The position numbers and the translations under genes are program-made. Positions 28,895 to 37,665 of a stretch of DNA of 64,000 nt are shown here, one piece after another. The stretch is from contig JAIUOB010000001.1 of assembly GCA_020161135.1 (NCBI GenBank), positions 124,001 through 188,000 of the forward strand, read 5' to 3'. This DNA comes from Gemmatimonadota bacterium. GTDB lineage: Bacteria; Gemmatimonadota; Gemmatimonadetes; Gemmatimonadales; Gemmatimonadaceae. Each line of letters begins with the position of its first letter. The stretch's first letter is position 1. The notes beneath the pieces were generated by a model. The model did not search any database, was not told the origin of the DNA, and saw nothing but the letters and a program-made list of their open reading frames with translations.

Positions 28895-30432
28895 CGGCTG
28901 GTTCCGGTGTTCGTGGAGGCCGCCATCGCCGACAGCGGCAGGTAGGGCAACAGTTCGAGGCGCTTGCGCGCCACCTGCAGGTCACGCGCAGCGCGCGCCC
29001 GGTTCGCGAGCGCCTGCTGCAACTGCACACGCGTCTCGGACAATTCGAGTTGCGTGGAGATCCCCTCGCGGAAACGGACTTCCGCGATGTCGTACGCCCG
29101 CTGCGCCTGCTCGGCGGTGCCGACGCTCGCCTGCCACGTCGCCTCCGCTTCGGTGAGCTGCAACGCGGCCTGGCGTGCCTCGAGCGAGGCACCCTCCTTC
29201 ACCTGCTTGAGACGCTGCTGCGCCTCCACGACGCCAGCCTCGGCGGCCGTGATCTCGCCCTTCACGCGTCCGCCGGTGAACAGCGGATACGAGAGCCCCA
29301 CACCGACCGTCCAGTTGGGGAAGAAGTCGCCAAGGCTGCGCGGCAGCACACCCGTGGGATAGGCGAGGCGCTGGTAGTTGGTGGTGGCCGAAAGCTGCGG
29401 CAGCCGCTGTGCGCGCGTGGCCTTGAGCGCCTGCTGCGCGACGGCCACGCCCTTCTCCGCCTGCTTGACCGCTGTCCGACCGGCGGCGGTGGTGTCGCTC
29501 GCCGAGACCACGCGCGCCACACTCGCGCCGATCGACGGATCGAGGGCGAGCACCTGCGCGGCGTTCACGTTGACCGTCGTGGGCGCCGCGGCGGCCGGTG
29601 CGGCCACGGCGGTGGGCCCGTCGGCGATGCTGTCCGTAAGCACCAGCGGCGTGTTCCCCGGCAGGTCGAGCAGGTCTCGCAGCCGCGCCAGCGACAATTC
29701 GCGCTGCGTGCGCGCCTGCAGCGAGGCCGGACGCTGGTTGTCACGCGTGACGCGCGCGCGGATGAGCTCGAACTCCGACGTGGTGCCGACGCTGCGCGTG
29801 AGCTGCACCTGACGCAGCGTGCGCTCCGCCTGCACCAGGGTGGAGTCGGCAATGGCCGCGAGTCGGTCGGCGAGCAGCGCGTCGTAGTACGCCTGCGTGA
29901 CGTCGAGCGTGGTCTGCGCCTCGGCCGCGCTGATGCTCATCTCCGCCGATTCCCGCTGAAGCTGCGCGGCACGCAGGTTGGCGCGAATGCGCCCCCCGGA
30001 GTAGAGCGGCTGCGTCGCGGTGAGGCCGAAGTTGAGGTTGTACTGGCTGGCGAAGATGCGCGTGAACGCCTCGGTGCCACCGCCCCCCGAGGTGGTGTCA
30101 CTGCCGCCGCCGTTGTTGCCGCCGTTGTTGTCGTCGTTGCTGGAGCGGCTGGCGATGGCGGCGAACTGGTTCTGCAGCTGCTTCTGCCAGTTGAGCGTCG
30201 TGCCGACCTGCGGCAGCAACGCCGAGCGGGCCTGCCCCACCTGCCCCTGCGCGCGCTGCGCGCCGGCGCGCGCGATGGCGACCTGCTCGGAGGTGCCGGT
30301 CGCAAGGCGGATGGCCTCGGCCAGCGAAAGTGGGCGTGGCGTCGACTGCGCGGTCGCCGCGGTGGGCGCGGCGAGCGGAGCGACGAGGCACAGTGCACGC
30401 ACGAGCGCACGCGCACGGAACGAGACGGTCAT
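28891..30432 (-). CDS. TolC-family outer-membrane channel
   Basis: A 513-residue exported channel protein. The signal peptide ends PTAATAQ near residue 28. Two outer-membrane efflux protein repeats follow, each with long helices: LSLAEAIRLATGTSEQ begins the first, and SVGLSYPLF-like strands (VGVGLSYPLFTGGRV) mark the second. An Asn/Gly/Asp-rich loop near residue 100 is low complexity and probably extracellular. It is coupled to tetR upstream and to the adaptor downstream by ATGA overlaps. Confidence 0.92.
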   Translation of the reverse strand: MTVSFRARALVRALCLVAPLAAPTAATAQSTPRPLSLAEAIRLATGTSEQVAIARAGAQRAQGQVGQARSALLPQVGTTLNWQKQLQNQFAAIASRSSNDDNNGGNNGGGSDTTSGGGGTEAFTRIFASQYNLNFGLTATQPLYSGGRIRANLRAAQLQRESAEMSISAAEAQTTLDVTQAYYDALLADRLAAIADSTLVQAERTLRQVQLTRSVGTTSEFELIRARVTRDNQRPASLQARTQRELSLARLRDLLDLPGNTPLVLTDSIADGPTAVAAPAAAAPTTVNVNAAQVLALDPSIGASVARVVSASDTTAAGRTAVKQAEKGVAVAQQALKATRAQRLPQLSATTNYQRLAYPTGVLPRSLGDFFPNWTVGVGLSYPLFTGGRVKGEITAAEAGVVEAQQRLKQVKEGASLEARQAALQLTEAEATWQASVGTAEQAQRAYDIAEVRFREGISTQLELSETRVQLQQALANRARAARDLQVARKRLELLPYLPLSAMAASTNTGTSR

Positions 30433-31094
30433 TCGGATACCGGGGTCGACGACGCCGTGGAGGTGGAAAGGCGGTCACCCTGCGCATCGGCGGCCACCGT
30501 CGTCGGCGGCACTCCGAGTCCCCGCAGGAAGATTCGCACGTACGCGCGCAGGCTGTCCTCGACGGACTGCGCGAACATGTCGGGCATGAGGTCGCGATGG
30601 ATCGCGTCGGAGAAGAGCGCGCCCATGAGCATGGTCACTGCCGCCCCGACCTCGGTGGGCGACACCAGTTCCGGCTGCAGCAGCAAGCCGCGCCGCCGGA
30701 GTTGCACGACGTACTCGCGCAACGCCGCGGCGGCCACGCTGGGCCCCTGCGACGCGCACATGGCCGCATCGGGGCGCTCGAGCGCGTCACTCATCATTTG
30801 CTGCATCAGCGTGCGGATGGAGCGCAGCGTGCGATGGTGCGCGGAGAGCCAGCGCAGCAGCTCCGCCTCGGGATCCTCGGGGTCACGCGGCAGGGTGGCC
30901 GCGGCGTCGATGCGCCCCGCCTCCTGCAGCATCAGGTCGAGGAGCGCGTCCTTGGACCCGAACTGCCGGAACAGCGTGACCTCATTGACGCCGGCTTCCT
31001 CGGCGATGCGCCGCGTGGTCGCACCACGCCAGCCGTGCTGGGCATACACCCGGGCCGCGGCGTGCAGGATGCGATGTCGGTGGTCGTCTATCAT
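30429..31094 (-). CDS. TetR-family repressor of the efflux operon
   Basis: A 221-residue regulator. The N-terminal helix-turn-helix domain (residues about 5-50) reads ILHAAARVYAQHGWRGATTRRIAEEAGVNEVTLFRQFGSKDALL, the standard TetR pattern. The C-terminal ligand domain is divergent. It is the first gene of the four-gene efflux unit and its stop overlaps the TolC start. Two operator-like palindromes lie just upstream, so autoregulation of the whole operon is likely. Confidence 0.92.
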   Translation of the reverse strand: MIDDHRHRILHAAARVYAQHGWRGATTRRIAEEAGVNEVTLFRQFGSKDALLDLMLQEAGRIDAAATLPRDPEDPEAELLRWLSAHHRTLRSIRTLMQQMMSDALERPDAAMCASQGPSVAAAALREYVVQLRRRGLLLQPELVSPTEVGAAVTMLMGALFSDAIHRDLMPDMFAQSVEDSLRAYVRIFLRGLGVPPTTVAADAQGDRLSTSTASSTPVSE

Positions 31095-31109
31095 GCCAAG
31101 GTAGCTAAT

Positions 31110-31142
31110 GCAAGCGGTTGCTTGCCGCAAGTGAGTGCTTGC
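31110..31142. promoter_or_regulatory. Two tandem TetR operator-like palindromes
   Basis: GCAAGC-GGTT-GCTTGC (31110-31125) and GCAAGT-GAGT-GCTTGC (31127-31142). The two 16-base sites are 17 bases apart centre to centre and start 16 bases upstream of the tetR ATG. Confidence 0.65.
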
Positions 31143-31301
31143 TTGATGCGAGATTACAGGGCCGTACCCAGCCAGGCGCATGTCCGTCACCAGAGTCCGA
31201 GAACGCCTTGGACCACGGCAACATCCGGAATTCATCGGCGCCGCTGAAGGGTCGTTCGACCCCGGTGCGTGGGCGCCGTCGCGCCCCATGGCGGCGTGTG
31301 G

Positions 31302-31307
31302 TAACGT
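31302..31307 (+). promoter_or_regulatory. Candidate -10 box for leaderless start
   Basis: TAACGT is exactly at -12 to -7 from the GTG at 31314. Confidence 0.5.
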
Positions 31308-31313
31308 CCGAAC

Positions 31314-32549
31314 GTGACCGGCTTCTCCGACCTCGCTCGTGCGGCCGCCGACGCGCGCCAGACGCGCCCCGACGTGCCCCTTGCCTTGGCCACGCTGGTG
31401 GACGTGGACGGCAGCTCGTACCGCCAACCCGGCGCCCGTCTGCTGGTGGACGCCGAGGGGCGCGTGCTGGCCGGGGCCGTGAGCGGCGGGTGCCTCGAAG
31501 GCGACGTCGCGGCCCGCGCGGCCGCCGTGTGCGCCAGCGGGCAGGCCGTGCGACTGCACTATGACCTGCGCGCCGACCTCGAGACCATCTGGGGCTTCGG
31601 CGCCGCGTGCGACGGGGTGGCCCACCTGCTGCTCGAGCCGCTCACCGACTGGCGGTGGCTGGCGCAGGCCGAGGCGATTCGGCAGCGACGCGCCGGGGGC
31701 GCCGTGGTGACCGTGCTGACGCCTGGAGGCGGGCGCACGGCGGCGTTGCTCGATGGCGACGCGGGCGGCGGCGAAGCGCGCGATGGCGGGTGGCGGCCGG
31801 TGCCCGGCGCGGAGGCGAGCGCCGACGACGCGATGCGGGGCGCGATGCACGCCGCGGCCGCCCTGGCGCGTCGCACCGGAGCCGCCCACGCGGTCCCGGT
31901 GCCGGACAGCGATGTGACCATCTTCGCCGACCCGCTCATCGCGCCCGTCGCGCTGCACGTGGTGGGCGCCAGTCGCGGCGCCGAGGCGTTCGCGACAATC
32001 GCTGGCACGATGGGGTGGCAGGTGACGGTCATCGATCACCGGCCGTCGCTGCTGGATGCCCTCGTCCTGCCGGAAGGCGCGCGCGCCATCCCGGTGCGGC
32101 ACACCGAGGGAGTGACCGCGCTGCTCGACGCGCTGCCGACCGATGCCCGCACGGCGGTGGCCCTCCTGACGCACACCTACGACGTCGACGCCGCCTGGCT
32201 GCAGGCGGTGCTCACGCGCCCGGTCGGCTACATCGGCGTGCTGGGTTCGCGGCAACGCGGAGCCAAGCTGCTCGCCGACGTGGAGCGTCGGCTCGCCACT
32301 GATGGCGTCACCATGACACCACGCATGCGCCAGGTCGTCCACGCCCCCATCGGGTTGGACGTGGGTGGCGAGGATCCGGCCGCCATCGCCATGGCGGCCA
32401 TCGGGGAGATCTCCGCCGTGATGCACGGTCGCCCGGGCGGCTTTCTTCGCGAGCGGCAAAGTCCGATTCACACCCGGACGGACACCCCGCGCCTCCGCGA
32501 CAGCGCGGAGCCGATGGCGCCGGACCGCTGCGATCTGCCGCTTGACTGA
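31314..32549 (+). CDS. XdhC/CoxI-family molybdenum hydroxylase accessory protein
   Basis: A 411-residue protein of the XdhC family, which binds molybdenum cofactor and supports its sulfuration and insertion into xanthine dehydrogenase-type enzymes. The N-terminal domain holds VDVDGSSYRQPGARL and SGGCLEGDV. The C-terminal Rossmann domain begins ALHVVGASRGAEAF and ends with YIGVLGSRQRGAKLL and HAPIGLDVGG. The start is a GTG with a perfectly placed -10 box. The final 40 residues after FLRERQ look unstructured. A MocA-like gene follows after 27 bases. Confidence 0.88.
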   Translation: MTGFSDLARAAADARQTRPDVPLALATLVDVDGSSYRQPGARLLVDAEGRVLAGAVSGGCLEGDVAARAAAVCASGQAVRLHYDLRADLETIWGFGAACDGVAHLLLEPLTDWRWLAQAEAIRQRRAGGAVVTVLTPGGGRTAALLDGDAGGGEARDGGWRPVPGAEASADDAMRGAMHAAAALARRTGAAHAVPVPDSDVTIFADPLIAPVALHVVGASRGAEAFATIAGTMGWQVTVIDHRPSLLDALVLPEGARAIPVRHTEGVTALLDALPTDARTAVALLTHTYDVDAAWLQAVLTRPVGYIGVLGSRQRGAKLLADVERRLATDGVTMTPRMRQVVHAPIGLDVGGEDPAAIAMAAIGEISAVMHGRPGGFLRERQSPIHTRTDTPRLRDSAEPMAPDRCDLPLD

Positions 32550-32576
32550 TCCCGTGATGTGCCGATGGTGACGTGA

Positions 32577-33251
32577 ATGAGTGGCGCATCTGGAGAGTCT
32601 GGTGGGACGCACGCGGTCGCAGGTCTCGTGCTGGCAGCCGGCGGCTCGACGCGCATGGGTGCGCCCAAGGCGCTCCTGCACGATGCCGCCGGCCGGACGC
32701 TGGTGACGCGCGCGGTGCGCGCTCTGGCCGACGGAGGGTGCAATCCCGTGCTGGTGGTGGCCGGGGAGGAGGCGGAGGCGATTGGGCGCGCGCTGCGCGA
32801 GCAGGCGCCGGCGCTCCCGTGGCGCGTGCTGCCGCACGCGGGGTGGCGAGGCGGCATGGGCACGTCCATCGCGGCCGGCATGACGGCGCTGCTTCACGAC
32901 GACGCCCTGCACGCCGTGGCGGCGCTGGTCATTGCCGCCGTGGACATGCCGGCGGCGGGGGCGCCGCATGTGGCAGCGCTCGTCGCTGCCAGCGACGGAG
33001 GGCGCCGCCGAGTGGCGAGCGCCTGGCGCGAGGGCGCGGAGGATGCAGAAGTGATCATCGGTGTCCCGGCGCTGCTGCCGCGGGGTGACTGGCCCCAGCT
33101 CGCGCAGCTCACCGGCGAGACCGGTGCACGAACCCTGCTGCGGGAGGATGGAGTCATTTCGGTATTTATTCGGGAGTACCATTATGACCTCGACACGCCC
33201 GACGCGCTAGCCCGCTGGCGCGCGCACAACGGGAACGCCCCGCCGGAGTGA
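32577..33251 (+). CDS. MocA-type molybdenum cofactor nucleotidyltransferase
   Basis: A 224-residue NTP transferase, probably a CTP:molybdopterin cytidylyltransferase or relative. Signature LAAGGSTRMGAPKALL binds the nucleotide, GWRGGMGTSIAAG is the MobA/MocA second motif, and VDMPAAGAPH carries the metal-binding Asp. It forms a pair with the XdhC-type gene. The last 25 codons are AT-rich compared with the rest (ATT, GTA, TTT, TAT are used). The stop lies inside a terminator hairpin. Confidence 0.85.
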   Translation: MSGASGESGGTHAVAGLVLAAGGSTRMGAPKALLHDAAGRTLVTRAVRALADGGCNPVLVVAGEEAEAIGRALREQAPALPWRVLPHAGWRGGMGTSIAAGMTALLHDDALHAVAALVIAAVDMPAAGAPHVAALVAASDGGRRRVASAWREGAEDAEVIIGVPALLPRGDWPQLAQLTGETGARTLLREDGVISVFIREYHYDLDTPDALARWRAHNGNAPPE

Positions 33252-33268
33252 TCTCCGGGCGGGGCGTT
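33234..33268 (+). terminator. Terminator overlapping the MocA stop codon
   Basis: AACGCCCCGCCGGAG pairs with CTCCGGGCGGGGCGTT (one bulged G), with a TGAT loop that contains part of the stop codon. Confidence 0.75.
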
Positions 33269-33293
33269 CTGTCCTGCGGACCTGCGCGGGCGT

Positions 33294-34196
33294 TCAGGCC
33301 GGCGGCAGCGTAGCCGGCGGCAGCGTGGCGGGCGGCACCGCTACCGAATCCACTCCCAGGTCCTCGAAGCGGCGCATGCGCGGCGGCTGTCCCTGCGGGC
33401 CCGGCGGGCCGAAGCCCTGACCCATGCCCGGGCCACCGCGGAGACGCATGCCCTGCGGGCCCTGCGGCCCCTGCGGGCCGAAGCCAGGGCCCATCTGGCG
33501 CCGCTGCGCCCCGAAGCCAGCTCCCATGCTCGGGTCGTAGCGACGCGGCGGGCCGAAGCCCCGGTCCATGCGTCCGCCACGGAATCCCTGTCCGCGTCCC
33601 ATGCCGCCGGGGCGCATCTGACCGCGACCGTTGACGCCAGCGCCACCGCGGCGCGCGCCAACCCGGGCACGCAGCATGCCCCGCACGTTGTCCAGCTTGG
33701 TCTTCTGGGCCGCGGTTAGCACGGCCCGCGCATCCTGCTGCGCCTTCATGCGGGCAATGACCACATCGTTGCGCTGCTTCGCCATGCGATCGAGCACCGC
33801 GCGGGCGTTGGCGAGGTTGCCGTCACCACGCGTGGCGTCCATGAGATCGGCGCGGGCCCGCAGCGCGTCGGCAGGGTTCGGACGCTGTGGCGTGACGCTG
33901 GCCAGCGCTTCCAGGCGCTTGACCTGCTCGTCGGTGAGGTCGAGCTGCTGCCGCATGCGCAGGATCATCGCGGCGGGACTGCCACCACGTCCATCACCGG
34001 CGCCCTGGCGCAACCGAGGCTGCGCGGCGCCGCGTCCCGCAACGGGCGGCTGCGCCGGTGCGGCCGCGCCCCCCGGCGGCGGGGCCGCCGGACGCGCCTG
34101 ACGCGCACGCACCTGCCCCTGTGCACCGGCGATGGTCGAGAAGGAGACGGCAGCGGCAAGCGCGCCGATCGCAAAACCAAAGGATGTGCGACGCAT
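33294..34196 (-). CDS. Spy/CpxP-like periplasmic protein with Gly/Arg-rich tail
   Basis: A 300-residue exported protein. The signal peptide ends TIAGAQG near residue 27. Residues about 70-180 have the helical LTxxQ-like repeats of Spy/CpxP: QLDLTDEQVKRLEAL and LTAAQKTKLDNVRGML. The last 110 residues are Gly/Arg/Met/Pro-rich with FGPQGPQGPQG and end in a repeated PPATL. GGAAGG upstream fixes the ATG at 34196. Spy-like proteins are periplasmic chaperones; here the tail is unusual. Convergent with the MocA-like gene. Confidence 0.7.
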   Translation of the reverse strand: MRRTSFGFAIGALAAAVSFSTIAGAQGQVRARQARPAAPPPGGAAAPAQPPVAGRGAAQPRLRQGAGDGRGGSPAAMILRMRQQLDLTDEQVKRLEALASVTPQRPNPADALRARADLMDATRGDGNLANARAVLDRMAKQRNDVVIARMKAQQDARAVLTAAQKTKLDNVRGMLRARVGARRGGAGVNGRGQMRPGGMGRGQGFRGGRMDRGFGPPRRYDPSMGAGFGAQRRQMGPGFGPQGPQGPQGMRLRGGPGMGQGFGPPGPQGQPPRMRRFEDLGVDSVAVPPATLPPATLPPA

Positions 34197-34441
34197 CGGA
34201 ACCTTCCGGGTATGAGGGAACGGTCGCCAGAACAGCGCCCGTGTCACCTGTTTGGACGCGCCCCTGCACCCGGTGTTAATACAGGGCAGGAACCGTGCGC
34301 GGCTCTTCACGTTCGCCAACGGCAACCGTCCAACACTGCGGCGGTGTCCTGCGTCCACATAGGCCGACCACTGGGTCGACCTGCCGTGCCGGGTTCCTGC
34401 TCCTCCGCTGCACCCTTCCCGACCGCCCGCCCCGAGACCTC

Positions 34442-36742
34442 GTGGGATCCTGGCTCGACGCCCTCGGCACCTGGCTCTTCAAGTATCCCCCGCGCGCCTT
34501 CGCGCGTGGCGACTTCGTGGTGGCACCGGTCGTGCCGCTGCTGGCGCTGCTCGTGGCCGCCGCGCTCATCGTGCTGCTCGTGCTCGTGCTGCACGCGCGC
34601 CTGCGCACGCTGCGCCCGCGCGATCGCGCCGTGCTCGCCGTGTTGCGCACCGCGACGGTGCTGGTCGTGCTCGCGTGCCTCCTGCGCCCCGGCCTGGTCA
34701 TCGCGTCGGCGGTGCCGCAGCGCAACGTGCTTGCGGTGCTCTTCGACGATTCGCGCAGCATGCGCATTCACGACGCGGCCGCCGTGGGCGATGCCAGCCG
34801 GCTCGCGTCGCTGCAGAACACCTTCGCCGACACCTCCGCACTGATGCGGTCGCTGGCCTCGCGCTTCGCCGTGCGCCGCTTCCGCTTTGCCGCCGACGCG
34901 GCGCCCACTACCGGCGTCGGGGCGCTGCGCGCCGACGGCACCCGCAGCGACCTCGCGCAGGCGCTCGCCACGGTGCGCGAGGACCTGAACGGCCTGCCCC
35001 TGGCCGGCGTCGTTGTGGTGAGCGATGGCGCCGACAACGGCAGCAGTTCGCTCGACGATGCGCTGCTGGCCCTGCGCGCACGACGCGTGCCCGTCTACAC
35101 GGTGGGCGTGGGTGAGGAGCGTTTCGCGCGCGACGTGGCCGTGGAACGCGTGCAGGCACCGCGGCGCACACTCGCCGGTGCGAACAGTCTCGTCGAAGCC
35201 GACGTGCGCATTCGTGGTGCCGGCAAGGACCCGGTGACGCTCACCGTCGAAGCCGACGGCCGCGTGGTCGCCACGGAAACGGTGCGCCCCGCCGCGCAGG
35301 GGGACCTCGTCACGGCCCGCGTGCGCATTCCGCCGCTGCCCGCCGGCATGCACCGCCTCGCGGTGCGCGTGCGCCCGCTCGCCAACGAGATCGTCACCGA
35401 GAACAACGAGTGGCAAACGAGCCTCGAGGTGCGCAGCGGGCCCGATCGCATCCTGTATCTCGAAGGCGAGCCGCGCCCGGAGTTCCCGTTCCTGCGTCGC
35501 GCCGTCGCGGCCGATAGTGGCGTCATCGTCGTTGGCCTCATGCGGAGCGCCGAACGCAAGTTCCTGCGCCTCGGCGTGCGCGACAGCCTCGAACTGCTGG
35601 GCGGCTTCCCCACCACGCGTGAGGAACTCTTCTCCTATCGCGCGCTCATCCTGGGCAGTGTCGAGGCGAGCTTCTTCACGGTCGACCAACTGCGCATGCT
35701 GGCCGATTTCGTGAGCGTGCGCGGCGGTGGCCTGCTCGTGCTCGGCGGGCGCGCGTCGCTGGCCGAGGGCGGTTACGAAGGCACGCCGCTCGCCGATGTG
35801 CTGCCACTCACCGTGGGCGCCGGCAAGGTGAATGAGGAGGGGCCGGCGATTCCGGTGCAGGTACGGCCGACGCGTGCCGGCGAGGTGCACCCCGCGCTGC
35901 AGTTGCGCGACAACCTCGTTGCGTCGCGCGCCAAGTGGGATTCGATGCCGACGCTCACCATGGTGAATCGCGTGGGTGCGTTGCGCGCGGGGGCGACGCT
36001 GCTGCTGTCCGGCCGCACCGAGGACGGCCGGAGCGATGTGCCCGTGCTCGCCTGGCAGCGCTACGGGCGTGGCATGAGCGCGGTGTTCAGCGTGCAGGAC
36101 TCGTGGCTGTGGCGCATGGACGCGTCGATGGCCGTCGACGATCAGTCGCACCAGACGTTCTGGCGGCAGATGGTGCGGTGGCTGGCCGATGGGGCGCCGG
36201 CGCCCTTCGAGCTGGCCGCACAGCCGGGGCGTGTGGCGCCGGGCGAGCCGGTCTCGGTGCGCGCGCAACTCAGCACGCCGCTCTTTGCCGACATCAACGA
36301 CGCGACCATCACGACGACGGTCACCGCACCGGACGGCCGCACGCAGACGCTGCCGCTCGAGTGGGCGCTCCGCGACGACGGCAGCTACGCGGCGAAGTTC
36401 ACCCCCGACGACACGGGCAAGTGGACCCTCGAAGCCGTGGCGCAGCGCGGCACCGATTCCGTGCGCACGGCCGTGACCTCACTCCTCGTGGACGAGCGCG
36501 GCGCCGATGTGGCGCAGGCCGAGCTGCGCCGACCGCTGCTCGAGCGCATCGCCGACGAGACCGGTGGGCGCTACTACCCCATTGCCGACGCGGCCAAGCT
36601 GGCGGACGATGCGGTCTACACGAACGCCGGCGTCACCGTGCGCGAGGCCAAGGACCTGTGGGACATGCCGATCGTCTTCCTGCTGCTCGCGGTGCTGATG
36701 GGCGCGGAGTGGGGCTATCGACGGTGGCGGGGGCTGGCATGA
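34442..36742 (+). CDS. VWA and GATase1-like membrane protein
   Basis: A 766-residue membrane-anchored protein, first of the MoxR cluster. The GTG start is inferred from the family-like opening GSWLDALGTWLFKYPPRAF. Two N-terminal membrane helices (about 30-50 and 60-80) precede a VWA domain with MIDAS DDSRSM and VVSDGADNG. A GATase1-like domain follows (RILYLEGEPRPEFPFL, FVSVRGGGLLVLGG), then beta domains, and a C-terminal helix (MPIVFLLLAVLMGAEW). The next gene overlaps by ATGA. Its role is probably that of a structural partner of the MoxR ATPase. Confidence 0.75.
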   Translation: MGSWLDALGTWLFKYPPRAFARGDFVVAPVVPLLALLVAAALIVLLVLVLHARLRTLRPRDRAVLAVLRTATVLVVLACLLRPGLVIASAVPQRNVLAVLFDDSRSMRIHDAAAVGDASRLASLQNTFADTSALMRSLASRFAVRRFRFAADAAPTTGVGALRADGTRSDLAQALATVREDLNGLPLAGVVVVSDGADNGSSSLDDALLALRARRVPVYTVGVGEERFARDVAVERVQAPRRTLAGANSLVEADVRIRGAGKDPVTLTVEADGRVVATETVRPAAQGDLVTARVRIPPLPAGMHRLAVRVRPLANEIVTENNEWQTSLEVRSGPDRILYLEGEPRPEFPFLRRAVAADSGVIVVGLMRSAERKFLRLGVRDSLELLGGFPTTREELFSYRALILGSVEASFFTVDQLRMLADFVSVRGGGLLVLGGRASLAEGGYEGTPLADVLPLTVGAGKVNEEGPAIPVQVRPTRAGEVHPALQLRDNLVASRAKWDSMPTLTMVNRVGALRAGATLLLSGRTEDGRSDVPVLAWQRYGRGMSAVFSVQDSWLWRMDASMAVDDQSHQTFWRQMVRWLADGAPAPFELAAQPGRVAPGEPVSVRAQLSTPLFADINDATITTTVTAPDGRTQTLPLEWALRDDGSYAAKFTPDDTGKWTLEAVAQRGTDSVRTAVTSLLVDERGADVAQAELRRPLLERIADETGGRYYPIADAAKLADDAVYTNAGVTVREAKDLWDMPIVFLLLAVLMGAEWGYRRWRGLA

Positions 36743-37665
36743 GGTACGCGTCGCTGCTGTTGGCCGTTGCCTGTGCCCTGCTGCCCCGTGCGGTGGCCGC
36801 ACAGCGTACGCATGTGCTCGTGATCGCGGGGCTCTCGGGTGACGCGTCGTTCCGCACCACCTTCAACGGGGCCGTGGACGTCGTGCGCACCGCCGCTCGC
36901 ACCCGGTGGGGCGTGAGCGATTCGAGCCTGATCGTGCTGGGGGAAGACTCGGTCGCGAGCGCGCGCTACAGCGGACGCAGCACCAAGGAGCAGGTGAGCG
37001 CCGCCTTCCTGCGACTCTCCAAGCGCGTGCAGCCGGGCGACGTGCTGTTCGTGCTGCTCATGGGACATGGCAGCGGCGAGGGTCCGCAGAGCAAGGTCAA
37101 CCTGCCGGGACCGGATGCCACCGCGACGGAGTATGCGGCGTGGATTGCGCCCTTCGCCGCACAGCAGGTGGTGGTGGTGAACACCGCGACGGGCAGTGGC
37201 GACTTCGTGCCGGTGCTGGCCGGGCCCGGCCGCGTAGTGCTCACGGCCACGAAGACCGCCATGGAGCGCAACCAGAGCGAGTTCCTGCAGCACTTCGCGC
37301 GCGGACTCGCCAGCGACGAGGCCGATGCGGACAAGGATGGTCGCCTGTCGGTGCTCGAGGCGTTCCGCTTCGCGCGCACCGAAGTGGCCAAGAGCTACGA
37401 GCGCACGGGGCGGCTGCTCACGGAGCACGCGATCGTGAGCGACTCGATGTTCGCCGGGCGCGTGCGCCTCGGTGGCCAGGCTGCGGCCGCCAATCCGCGG
37501 GTCGCGGCGCTGGTGGCCGAACGTCAGGCGCTCGAATCGCAGGTGGCGGTGCTACGCGGCAAGAAGGCGACGATGGACGCCACCGCGTACGAGGCGGAGC
37601 TCGAGCGACTGCTGTTGGCCATCGCGGAGAAGACGGCCGCCATCAAGGCGGCGGGGGGCTCGTGA
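36739..37665 (+). CDS. C13/caspase-like protein with Cys replaced by Thr
   Basis: A 308-residue exported protein. The signal peptide ends RAVAAQ near residue 22. The fold matches the legumain/caspase-like (C13) group: LVIAGLSGD opening, LFVLLMGHGSGEG with the His near residue 110, and VVVVNTATGSGDF where the catalytic Cys of the usual A-C-x-S-G is Thr near residue 151. An EF-hand-like loop (DADKDGRLSVLEAF) follows, and the C-terminal 70 residues are coiled coil. It is probably an inactive protease used for binding. Coupled to neighbours on both sides. Confidence 0.65.
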   Translation: MRYASLLLAVACALLPRAVAAQRTHVLVIAGLSGDASFRTTFNGAVDVVRTAARTRWGVSDSSLIVLGEDSVASARYSGRSTKEQVSAAFLRLSKRVQPGDVLFVLLMGHGSGEGPQSKVNLPGPDATATEYAAWIAPFAAQQVVVVNTATGSGDFVPVLAGPGRVVLTATKTAMERNQSEFLQHFARGLASDEADADKDGRLSVLEAFRFARTEVAKSYERTGRLLTEHAIVSDSMFAGRVRLGGQAAAANPRVAALVAERQALESQVAVLRGKKATMDATAYEAELERLLLAIAEKTAAIKAAGGS

